A stretch of 64,000 nucleotides of DNA from Puffinus mauretanicus (lineage: Eukaryota; Chordata; Aves; Procellariiformes; Procellariidae): the NCBI GenBank assembly GCA_023333565.1, contig JAJKFH010001810.1, forward strand, positions 1,116,001 to 1,180,000, in the 5' to 3' direction. Position numbers and translations under genes: made by a program. The notes under the pieces were generated by a model. The model was given only the letters and a program-made list of their open reading frames with translations. It did not search any database and was not told where the DNA came from. Of this stretch, positions 36,201 through 43,613 are shown in pieces (within the stretch, counting starts at the first letter, position 1; the number at the start of each line of letters is the position of its first letter).

Positions 36201-36387
36201 CCCCTGTCACTCCAGAAATAGAAATGGGTTCTGCCCCTTTATAGCCTGATGGCATCAGGGTACACTGTGCACCGGTGTCTACGAGAGCCTTATATTCTTG
36301 TGGATCTGATGTGCCAGGCCATCGAATCCACACGGTCCAGTAAACCCGGTTGTCCCTTTCCTCCACCTGGCTGGAGGCAGGGCCCCT
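33202..36387 (-). CDS. Pro-Pol polyprotein (ERVL)
   Basis: 1061 codons from the base after the gag UAG to a TGA. Numbering from there: an aspartic protease with DTGAQ at about 37-41 and an ILGIDYL block near 95; reverse transcriptase at about 140-450, with the first catalytic Asp near 250 and YIDD at 312-315; RNase H at about 610-760, with D621, E659, D683 and D753 visible; integrase with the H-H-C-C zinc site (H780, H785, C814, C817) and a D847/D906/E942 triad with 35 residues between the last two. Every catalytic residue looked for is present. The first codons have no AUG (the nearest start-like codon is a GUG at 36366), and the frame is the same as gag. It is therefore expected only as a Gag-Pol fusion by UAG readthrough. 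No dUTPase domain follows integrase. The protein would act in reverse transcription and integration inside the particle. Intactness suggests recent or ongoing function, but activity is not shown. Confidence 0.94.
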   Translation of the reverse strand, partial: RGPASSQVEERDNRVYWTVWIRWPGTSDPQEYKALVDTGAQCTLMPSGYKGAEPISISGVTGGSQELTVLEAEVSLTGNEWQKHSIVTGPEAPCILGIDYLRRGYFKDPKGYRWAFGIAALETEEIKQLSTLPGLSEDPSVVGLLKVQEQQVPIATTTVHRRQYRTNRDSLIPIHELIRRLESQGVISKTRSPFNSPIWPVRKSTGEWRLTVDYRGLNEVTPPLSAAVPDMLELQYELESKAAKWYATIDIANAFFSIPLAAECRPQFAFTWRGVQYTWNRLPQGWKHSPTICHGLIHTALEQGEAPEHLQYIDDIIVWGNTAEEVFEKGERIVQILLKAGFAIKRSKVKGPAQEIQFLGIKWQDGRRQIPTDGINKITAMSPPTNKKETQAFLGVVGFWRMHIPNYSQIVSPLYHVTRKKNDFKWGPEQRQAFEQIKQEIVQAVALGPVRAGQDVKNVLYTAAGENGPTWSLWQKAPGETRGRPLGFWSRGYRGSEARYTPTEKEILAAYEGVQAASEVVGTEAQLLLAPRLPVLGWMFKGSVPSTHHATDATWSKWVALITQRARIGNPSRPGILEVITNWPEGKDFGISPEEEVTRAEEAPPYNKLPENKKQYALFTDGSCRLVGKHRRWKAAVWSPIRQVAETAEGEGESSQFAEVKAIQLALDIAEREKWPVLYLYTDSWMVANALWGWLQQWKQNNWQRRGKPIWAAALWQDIAARVENLTVKVRHVDAHVPKSRASEEHQNNQQVDQAAKIEVAQVDLDWQHKGELFIARWAHDTSGHQGRDATYRWARDRGVDLTMDTIAQVIHECETCAAIKQAKRVKPLWYGGRWLKYKYGEAWQIDYITLPQTRQGKRYVLTMVEVTTGWLETYPVPHATARNTILGLEKQVLWRHGTPERIESDNGTHFRNTLIDTWAKEHGIEWVYHIPYHAPASGKIERYNGLLKTTLRAMGGGTFKHWDTHLAKATWLVNTRGSVTRAGPAQSKPLRAVEGDKVPVVHMRNMLGKTVWVAPASGKGKPIRGIAFAQGPGCTWWVMRKDGEVRCVPQGDLILGENSQ

Positions 36388-36390
36388 CTA
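36388..36390 (-). promoter_or_regulatory. In-frame UAG between gag and pol (readthrough site)
   Basis: The only stop separating the two large frames. On the minus strand the context is GAC UAG AGG GGC CCU, purine-rich then G/C-rich. Gag and pol share one frame (start-to-start distance divisible by three). This is the arrangement of gammaretrovirus-type suppression, not the -1 frameshift of many other retroviruses. A stimulatory RNA structure was not identified by eye. Confidence 0.75.
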
Positions 36391-38295
36391 GTCCTGGTCA
36401 TCATATTCGCTATCCACTTCTTGTAAGTATGAGTCAGAAGTCCCTTTGTTAAGGTCGGAAGTGGAATCAGTCCTTCTACTCTGTCTGGGGAACTCACTGG
36501 AGACTGGAGCAGCAGTTTTCCTGGAAGGACCCCCTTTTCTGGTTGTTTTCCCTTGCAACTCGTGTACCCGTGCCTGTAGGACTGAGGTAGGTTTTGCATC
36601 CCACTTCTTCATGTCCTCTCCATGGTCACGCAGGTAAAACCACAGGTTGCCCCGGTGTGTGTACCCACGATGTCTTCTCTCTTGAGCAGAGGGACACTTG
36701 CTCCTAATGGCTGAGACACTGGCCCGTGCAGGTGGGGAGCAGGACATATCCTCTTTGAGTTGCTGGACCTCCTGAGACAGTTTCTCCACAGCAGAGACAC
36801 AGGCCCGTAGGGAGGAAGAGAGACTTTCTTCATATTGCCGGAGTTGGCCAGCCAGTTCATCCACCGTTTGTTCCTCTCCATCTCTCCAGGTCATTACTGC
36901 CAATGAGTTTGCATGTGACGCTGGTGCGCTCCGTACAAACTTCCGCCACATGGGTCGGGTGCATTTGACTTCATCTGGGTCTTTGGATAACTGCTCGTTG
37001 TTCAGGTCATCATAAATCACTTCCAGCACAGCTAATTCTCTCAGGTACTGGATACCTCTCTCCATGGTGGTCCACTTGCCTGGGTGGCATATAACATCTT
37101 CCTTGAAGGGATACCTTTCCTTCACACCTGACAGGAGTCGCCTCCAGAGGCTGAGGACTTGTGCCCCTTGTCCAATTGCTTTGTCAATGCCCCCTTCCCT
37201 AGAAAGGGATCCCAGCTGCTTGGCTTCTCTACCCTCTAATTCCAGGCTACTGGCCCCGTTATCCCAGCATCGGAGCAGCCAGGTGACAATGTGCTCGCCT
37301 GGACGACGGCTGAAGTCTTTTCGCATATCTCGCAGCTCACCCAGAGATAGGGATCGGGTGGTCACCATCTCATTCACGGGTTCTGCCCCCTCCTCCTCCT
37401 GTTCTCGTGATGGCCCTGGTTCATCTTCATCCCTTACCAGACGAGCTGATTTTCTTGTGCATTTTCTTTTTTGTATAGGGGCGACTGATACCGGCACGGG
37501 TTGGGTCTCTGTCGCAGGGGGCGGAGTAGCTGCCGTGCCTGCCCTGGGGGGTGAGGGAGCCGCTGTGCTTGCTGTGGGGGGAGGAGTAGCCACAGGGCCT
37601 GTTGCTTTGTCATCAGCTGCAGAGACGTTTCCTTCCCCTTGGGGGTTCTGAGTGATATTAAACAGGGCTCGGTAGGCGTGGGCCAGGCCCCAGCATATTG
37701 TAGTGATTTGCGTCTCCCTAGAATGGCCAGGGTGACAGCATACTTCTTCCAAATATTCTACTAATTTTTCAGGGTTCTGCACTTGTTCAGGGGTAAAGTT
37801 CCAGAACACTGGGGATGCCCATCGTCCTAAGCATTTGCCCATGCTTTCCCACTCGCCCTGCCACTCATAACTATCCAGCCTTGGGGCAGATCTCTGGATG
37901 ACATTTTTAAATTGCTTACTAACCTTGGATAAAACCGCAACAATATTCCCAAGGAGTACCAATAGATGTATCCTAACTACCCAGGGATGTTCAAGGTACT
38001 GGCAAGTTATTTTAACAAAGGAGATGACATCATAGAGAAAGGTAGCGAGGGTGCCATTCTCTACTTCCTCCATAAAGAATCTCTCGGAGGAAAAGGTATA
38101 ATTGCTAATGGTCTCCATGAGGTGGTACCCGAAATGCAGAAACGGCTTCATTACGAATCCCAAATACCAAATAACCCCCAATGCCAGCGTTTTAGTAACA
38201 AATCTCCCAGGCAAAACATCATTAATCACGGCAGAGCACAACAGACTACAAAACCCAACTCCAATTTTTAACAGGTACAGTAAAAACAAGAGCAT
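36388..38295 (-). CDS. Gag polyprotein (ERVL) with hydrophobic N-terminus
   Basis: 635 codons from the first AUG at 38295 (a UAA lies in frame just upstream) to UAG. N-terminal part: strongly hydrophobic segments at about 1-24, 34-56 and 108-124, and N-X-S/T sequons at about 65, 80, 166, 213 and 223. Then a Pro/Ala/Thr-rich linker (233-274), a basic patch (275-285) and an acidic stretch. A capsid-like region follows at about 310-432, with a WLLRCWDNG motif and a PGKW...RGIQYLREL block that resembles the ERV-L/Fv1 capsid group. Next come a heptad-like segment (478-517) and a basic, Ser/Arg-rich tail ending acidic. No CCHC zinc knuckle is present. Retroviral Gag forms the particle shell and packages RNA. 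A signal-peptide-like start is not usual for Gag and could send the protein into the secretory pathway. The capsid assignment is moderate; the membrane prediction is by eye. Confidence 0.85.
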   Translation of the reverse strand: MLLFLLYLLKIGVGFCSLLCSAVINDVLPGRFVTKTLALGVIWYLGFVMKPFLHFGYHLMETISNYTFSSERFFMEEVENGTLATFLYDVISFVKITCQYLEHPWVVRIHLLVLLGNIVAVLSKVSKQFKNVIQRSAPRLDSYEWQGEWESMGKCLGRWASPVFWNFTPEQVQNPEKLVEYLEEVCCHPGHSRETQITTICWGLAHAYRALFNITQNPQGEGNVSAADDKATGPVATPPPTASTAAPSPPRAGTAATPPPATETQPVPVSVAPIQKRKCTRKSARLVRDEDEPGPSREQEEEGAEPVNEMVTTRSLSLGELRDMRKDFSRRPGEHIVTWLLRCWDNGASSLELEGREAKQLGSLSREGGIDKAIGQGAQVLSLWRRLLSGVKERYPFKEDVICHPGKWTTMERGIQYLRELAVLEVIYDDLNNEQLSKDPDEVKCTRPMWRKFVRSAPASHANSLAVMTWRDGEEQTVDELAGQLRQYEESLSSSLRACVSAVEKLSQEVQQLKEDMSCSPPARASVSAIRSKCPSAQERRHRGYTHRGNLWFYLRDHGEDMKKWDAKPTSVLQARVHELQGKTTRKGGPSRKTAAPVSSEFPRQSRRTDSTSDLNKGTSDSYLQEVDSEYDDQD

Positions 38296-38339
38296 GGTGC
38301 AGAACAAATTAATATGTTATCAGATATAAATTCCTCCAT
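38268..38339 (-). other. Upstream AUG/short frame overlapping the gag start
   Basis: An AUG at 38339 opens a 23-codon frame out of register with gag that runs past the gag AUG and ends soon after it. Ribosomes would have to bypass or reinitiate, so this could reduce Gag output. It may also be incidental, since the leader between primer binding site and gag is only ~80 bases. Confidence 0.4.
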
Positions 38340-38376
38340 ATGCTCTAAATAATCTGTCGTTATCTCAACCCTCCGA

Positions 38377-38394
38377 GCCCCACGTTGGGCGCCA
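38377..38394 (-). promoter_or_regulatory. Primer binding site, tRNA-Lys1,2 type
   Basis: The minus strand reads TGGCGCCCAACGTGGGGC, the complement of the 3' end of tRNA-Lys1,2 over all 18 bases. It lies eight bases from the end of the 5' LTR. Foamy viruses and some betaretroviruses use the same primer; human ERV-L is named for leucine tRNA. Confidence 0.93.
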
Positions 38395-38402
38395 AAAAGG
38401 AC

Positions 38403-38906
38403 TGTCGTGGTTTAACCCCAGCCAGCAAAAATAAACGCCACGCAGCCGCTCGATCACCCCCCCTCCCCGGTGGGATGGGGGAGAGAATCGGGAGGGCACA
38501 AGTAGGAAAGCTCCCGGGTTGAGATAAAAACAGTTTAATAATTGAAATAAAACTAAGTAGAACAGTAATAATAACAATGAGAACAACAACAATAACAGAA
38601 TATACAAAACAGGCAATGCACGACATACAACCGCTCACCGACACCGCTGACACGAACGGGGCGATTCTCACACACACCTGGTTTTTATACTGAGCATGAT
38701 GTCACATGGTATAGAATACCCCATTGGCCAGCTGGGTCCACCACCCCGGCTGGCTCCCCTCCCGTGCAAGCATCACCCAGCAACAGCCAAAGCATCAATG
38801 GGGCATCAATGGGCCATCAACGCCTCTTTCACACCGAACCCAAAACACAGCACACCCCCAAGCTACTGGGAAGAAAGTTAACCCTGTCCCAGCTGGAACC
38901 AGGACA
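38403..38906 (-). mobile_element. 5' LTR of the ERVL provirus
   Basis: 504 bp, TGTC...GACA. It contains the TATA box at 38682-38689, the CRE-like TGACATCA just upstream of it, and the ATTAAA at 38534-38539. Transcription would start near 38655 and run leftward through gag and pol. Confidence 0.95.
38682..38689 (-). promoter_or_regulatory. TATA box of the 5' LTR
   Basis: TATAAAAA on the minus strand with TGACATCA about 20 bases upstream; the same arrangement is present in the 3' LTR. This is the likely promoter of the genomic RNA. Confidence 0.7.
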
Positions 38907-38911
38907 ATCAT
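38907..38911 (+). repeat. Proviral target-site duplication, right (ATCAT)
   Basis: Exact match of the five bases at 32258-32262, directly after the CA of the right LTR. Confidence 0.95.
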
Positions 38912-40220
38912 TTTACCCGTTATGGAAATTATTGACAGTAAACGTGCCCGCTGGCTTACAAATAAGCACAGGCTTGTCACTGTCTCTTTTCTCTGAAGCA
39001 ATTACAGACTCTCATAACGTTGCACAGTAACATTTCAGAGAAGAGCAGGCTTTAGAAGACATCTAAATGAGCCATCTCGTGTAGATATATGGCTGTAGTC
39101 CCCTCGGTAACTCTGGCAACGACTGTGCTGTGGGTGGACTGGAGATTTTCTTTTTGCTGCTCAAGTAGCAGAGCACACAGCTGGATTCCAGCTGTGCTGA
39201 GTTTGGTTAGAAGTGGTTTATGTGCTCTTGCTCTCTCAGAAGAGCTGAGTGCTAAGCCTATTCACTTTAACTTATGTTGCAAGTTGAAGGATGCGTTACA
39301 GTGCCTTTTCAGGTATGAATGTTTATTTGCAAAAGGTTTAATTGCAACCTTTAGATAATTTCTGCTATCTCCTTAAACTGTATTTGTCTTAATAGCATCA
39401 TTCTAGTCTGTATACATCACTAATTTCTGAACATAGAAACACTGACTAAAACAACGGGGGGAAAAAAACCTTAATCTAGACATTTTAAATTAGCACCTGT
39501 TCCTACTATGAACTCCACAGTGTCTCCTAAAACCTAAGATATGGAATTATTGGAAGTGTTCTCTCTCGCTTTATTGAACTCTGTGACGCATCTCATAGAC
39601 TCAAAGAGCTCGTATTATGAAAAGTCCTGGTTAGTCTCTTCCTTAATATTGCTGTGCTTAACTAGAATGGTATCTTGTCCGGCATTTATTGCACAGAACA
39701 GGACATCAAACACACTCTATGCTTCTTCCTGAGCAACAGGAAAACAAACCCACAGTGTCTGAAATCCTAGTTTAGAAAAGAGTTGACTGGCCTCGCTGGA
39801 CTACAAGGCAGAAACTGGCTGGGGGAATTTGATCTGAGAGATGAAAATCCATGCTCTGAAGAGCAGGGGCATCCCAGTGCACTTAATGGAAGTCTGCTTT
39901 ATGCCTCTCAGGTTGTCTAACAAAAAAAAAAAAAAGTCCATAAATTGCATTATTGTGTGAAATGTAAAACAAAAGTAGTGAAAACAAACCGACTACATTA
40001 AAAAAAAAATTATGTAGTCTAATAATTCTAATATAATAATGTCAATAGCTGGTTTAAAAAGATACCAAAACTGACCTTTCCAGTTCTAAGTGTATTCCAA
40101 ATATACTTAGTCAATAGTTTGAGTTGCAAAGAGAATAACTTTGTTATTGTTATTCTCTTATTGAAATTCTTCTCATCACTGGAGAGATCTGCATCTTCAT
40201 TCAGTGTTCTCCAAATTATT
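38912..40220. other. Stretch without recognised gene
   Basis: AT-rich unique sequence with short A runs at 39921-39936 and 39999-40008. Open frames are at most 90 codons, unrecognised. Confidence 0.55.
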
Positions 40221-40883
40221 AGAATCATAGAATCATTAAGGTTGGAAAAGACCTCTAAGATCATCGAGTCCAACCGTCAATCCAACACACCATGCCCACT
40301 ACACCATGTCCCTAAGGGCCTCATCCACACGTCTTTTAAATACTTCCAGGGATGGTGACTCCACCACTTCCCTGGGCAGCCTGTTCCAAGGCCTGACCAC
40401 TCCTTCAGTAAAGAAATTTCTCCTAATGTCCAATCTAAACCTCCCCTGGCGCAACTTGAGGCCATTTCCTCTCATCCTATCGCTTGTTACTTGGCAGAAG
40501 AGACCAACACCCACCTCACTACAACCTCCTTTCAGGTAGTTGTAGAGCACAATGAGGTCTCCCCTCAGCCTCCTCTTCTCCAGACTAAACAACCCCAGTT
40601 CCCTCAGCCGCTCCTCATAAGACTTGTGCTCCAGGCCCTTCACCAGCTTCGTTGCCCTCCTCTGGACACGCCCCAGCACCTCCATGTCCTTCTTGTAGTG
40701 AGGGGCCCAGAACTGAACACAGTATTCGAGGTGCGGCCTCACCAGTGCCGAGTACAGGGGCACGATCACCTCCCTGCTCCTGCTGGCCACACTATTTCTG
40801 ATACAGGCCAGGATGCCATTGGCCTTCTTGGCCACCTGGGCACACTGCTGGCTCATGTTCAGCCGGCTGTCAACCAGCACCCC
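40221..40883 (-). mobile_element. CR1 LINE, 5'-truncated (~660 bp)
   Basis: Closest relative in the window of the copy at 19851: same 3' terminal repeat, same 3' untranslated region, a few percent apart by eye. Truncated at 40883, about 23 bp nearer the 3' end than the 19851 copy. Confidence 0.96.
40299..40883 (-). pseudogene. CR1 ORF2 C-terminal fragment
   Basis: About 193 codons open to the natural ORF2 stop, the same tail as at 19932 ([13 protein letters not shown] and [13 protein letters not shown] visible). No catalytic domain or promoter is present, so it is a dead-on-arrival insertion. The lack of stops reflects youth, not selection. Confidence 0.92.
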
Positions 40884-42224
40884 AAATCTAGGTGTAACTC
40901 TACAATGTGTCCTTTTTTCATCTATTTATTCCTTTATCCCATCTCACTCCACTGTATCGAGGCCCTAAACTGTGTGTGATAGTAAAGTTTGGCTGTTGAT
41001 TTATTCCTTTTTGCCACCTTTCTGGCACACTGAACTGGTGGGCACGATTTCCTTTTGAATCCCACTGGGAATAGAGTTCAAGAATTGCATCGTTTGGCTA
41101 AAATAGTCTAATTACTGAATGGTCATCGATCAGAGATTTGGCTGTGTGCAGTCCTTTGCATTGGTAGCGCTGACAGGGGGCTGTCCTGCTGGCTGTGAAC
41201 TCCTTTGGTCTCGTGTTTGTTCAGAGATCATTCACTTAATTTCCCTGTCCTCAAAGGAAACCATGTCAGATTATAAAAACCCATCAAGAGATTAGATGTT
41301 GGGATGGGGGAAAGGTAACATTAATTTGCCTGCTCTGCCTAATCTGCTTTTTGTTGAAGGGCTTATTGCCCCTGCAGAATTCCTGTCAGCTCTCAGGACA
41401 GGGATGTTTTGCTGCACTGAGACCATGATCTGCTTTATTGCTTAGAGCAAAAGCTGCGTAACTTGGCCAGTGTGGGAGCTACGGGCAGTGTTTTTTCCAG
41501 AGGAGTGTGTATCATGAGCAGGACGATCGACTCTTACACCTCCAGTCTTTGGTGCTGATATTAGGATGAGCATTTCCAGCATGACAGTGGATGGATCTTA
41601 ATTTGCGCACACAACTCTTCTGGTTTTTCATCACTGTAGTTCGTCAGCCTTCATTGTTGTAACATGGCAGTTCTTGGGAAAGAGAGAAGTTATTTGTTGG
41701 AAGCTTGGGTAATGTAATTTGTTATTCTAATTTTCTTTTTATGAGTTGGTAGATAAAATTGCATCACTCTTCTTACCTATTTTTGTTTTGGCTCTGGAAA
41801 TGTGATATGTACAAGATGTCTTTAAAAATTTAACATGTTGAAATAATTGTGCTAGGTAGTAATGTGCTGTTCCTGTCTTTCACCTTACAAAGGCGAGGAC
41901 CACCGAGGAACACAACGACAAAGCATTTATGGTGTTCCAGAAAGCCTGATATCAGTGTTCTGTGCATTGACTCCACATATTAGCTGGTGGAGTCTTAGTT
42001 TTTAGTTTTGTTCTTTTTTTTTCAGTTGCTGTTCATAGTGCATATTTGCTAAGAGATAGCACTCTTATCACAGGATGTTGTGGGTATTAATTTACAAGGG
42101 TTAAAAGGGATATGAGCTGTGGGTCAGGAATTCCCTCAGCCGCAAACTGTTTTGAAATATAGAGTATGCTAGACAAGTACAGTGTTACACTATTTTCACA
42201 CCATTATTCCTATATCCCGCCTTG
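40884..42224. other. Stretch without recognised gene
   Basis: Unique, moderately AT-rich; no repeat family, RNA gene or long open frame recognised. Confidence 0.5.
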
Positions 42225-42315
42225 GCACCTGTTGGAGGCAGGATCTTGGGCTAGATGGGTCTTTGTAAGAACGTCTGTACTGAGCCAGAGCACTTTTTAT
42301 GTTATGTTCTTATGA
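42225..42315 (+). mobile_element. Old CR1/L3-like 3' end remnant
   Basis: TGGAGGCAGGATCTTGGGCTAGATGGGTCTTTG followed ~50 bases later by GTTATGTTCTTATG resembles the 3' end shared by old amniote CR1/L3-type repeats. It is far more decayed than the young CR1 copies. The match is from recognition, not alignment. Confidence 0.4.
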
Positions 42316-43430
42316 TATTCAGGGTAGAGGTATACAATAGGCAAAATGATATTCCCAATTCTGAATAAGTTAACAAAGTTTCCTATAAAATCATCTCACA
42401 GTGAAGCAGGCATTCTTTCCTATGATACTTGAATTCGTTAAAGGTGAATAGTATCGCTTTTGTGGTAGCTTAGAGAGTGTTCAAGTAGTGTAAAAGTAGG
42501 GGACCTTTTGGCCTCAGAGCCATTAGAGAGGCAATTACTGTAGTTGAACTGCACTGGTTCCTTTCAGCATAGCTTGATGCATATAGTGTATATTTTGCTT
42601 AGTATTTGTACAAGTAACACATGCTGTTCTTTGGTGCACGAAGGTTTACAGTCTGTTTAAAAGGAACAATCTTGCGTACTTCATGGTTGGAGTGATGCAG
42701 TGTGAGCAGTGACAGCAAAGAGAAAGATGGATCAGAACCATCAATCCCTGCCATTAGGAAAGTGTTGATGAAGGCTCTCTCTGTGCTTTATAAACACCCA
42801 ATGGATCAGCTCCAAAAGCTTCTCATTTAACACTTTTAAATAATAATTTAGATTAGTCATCCAAGTCTAGCTTTTGCCGAGTCTTTCTGCCTTGATGCTG
42901 GCAGCACTGGTTTCAAATGGAGGAGAAGGCCAGAAGGAAAAGCAAAACTATCTACTTCAGTCATTCTTCCTTGTGTTGCTGAGTAGCTTTTCATACCACA
43001 CAGAGTTGCTTTGGCCAGAAGCAGCAGCACACAATACTGTAGCTGTTGGCCCAGGTGTGAAAGGTTCCCCATGCCCTGCTTCCTTTCCCTAAACAGATTA
43101 CTGTCCTTACTGCTGTCTTGGCAGTCATTCATCTGGTTGAAAAACTCAACTTTCTGTACTTGAGCTTGAGCACGCAGTCACAGAGTTTAGGGCTGCCTTC
43201 TTTCTTCACACCAGGCTTCTCAGGAGATCTGTCCTGATAGTTCAGTCCTTCAGGGGCAACACTGATCAGAGGTTTTGGGTCTTGATTTTGAACCATTTCC
43301 TAGGATCGAAGGGAGTTCAGAGGAAAATGAAGTCCTGTGTGTTGGAAAGCTGAGACATCTGTAGACACCTGGAAATGTCTGAGTTCAGTTTCGCTTATCT
43401 TTCCACAAGAGAATCATGGGGTCAGATTCC
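42316..43430. other. Stretch without recognised gene
   Basis: Short overlapping frames on both strands around 42857-43132; none recognised. No repeat seen. Confidence 0.5.
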
Positions 43431-43436
43431 CCAAAG

Positions 43437-43613
43437 TATATAAAGAGGGCATGTGGTCTAAAAGATAATCTCTTGGCACTGTTTTTTCTTCCTCTTGCAA
43501 TTCAGTAGCAAGGGATAATCTTTTGGCCTTCAGTTCCCCTTCTGCCCTCCCAATGAATGATGGAGACTAAAGAAGAAAGAACAAGGCACAGATCTAAGCT
43601 GATTTCCCAAGAG
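43437..43613 (+). other. Possible TATA promoter and first exon
   Basis: TATATAAAG at 43437-43445 is followed by ~140 bases ending at CCCAAGAG and then GTAAGTACT (43614 on), a near-perfect 5' splice site. The last 57 bases form an open frame from ATGATGGAG at 43557 that reaches the donor on a codon boundary. A first exon would fit. There is no CpG enrichment, and chance is not excluded. Confidence 0.2.

Larger units (their letters stand above)
32263..38906 (-). mobile_element. Full-length ERVL-type endogenous retrovirus
   Basis: A 6.64-kb provirus in minus orientation: 5' LTR (38403-38906), primer binding site, short leader, gag, in-frame UAG, pro-pol (protease, reverse transcriptase, RNase H, integrase), a ~430-bp non-coding 3' segment, polypurine tract, 3' LTR (32263-32772). 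It is flanked by a perfect 5-bp target duplication. No env is present, and there is no dUTPase, which mammalian ERV-L elements carry. Both large frames are open, which implies a young insertion. The class is inferred from the absence of env, the YIDD polymerase motif, the RT block texture and a capsid region resembling the ERV-L/Fv1 group. LTR length differences are discussed in findings. Confidence 0.92.

Noticed and set aside
36364..36366. Independent pol start codon
   Set aside because: The codon is GTG, not AUG, and the frame is open back to the gag UAG, so Gag-Pol readthrough is simpler.
37064..37651. 195-codon plus-strand frame within the provirus
   Set aside because: Antisense shadow of gag; its length reflects the GC-rich Pro-rich linker of Gag on the other strand.
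38296..38307. Gag start four codons upstream at 38307
   Set aside because: The codon there is TTG. The first AUG in frame is at 38295, with a UAA shortly upstream of both.
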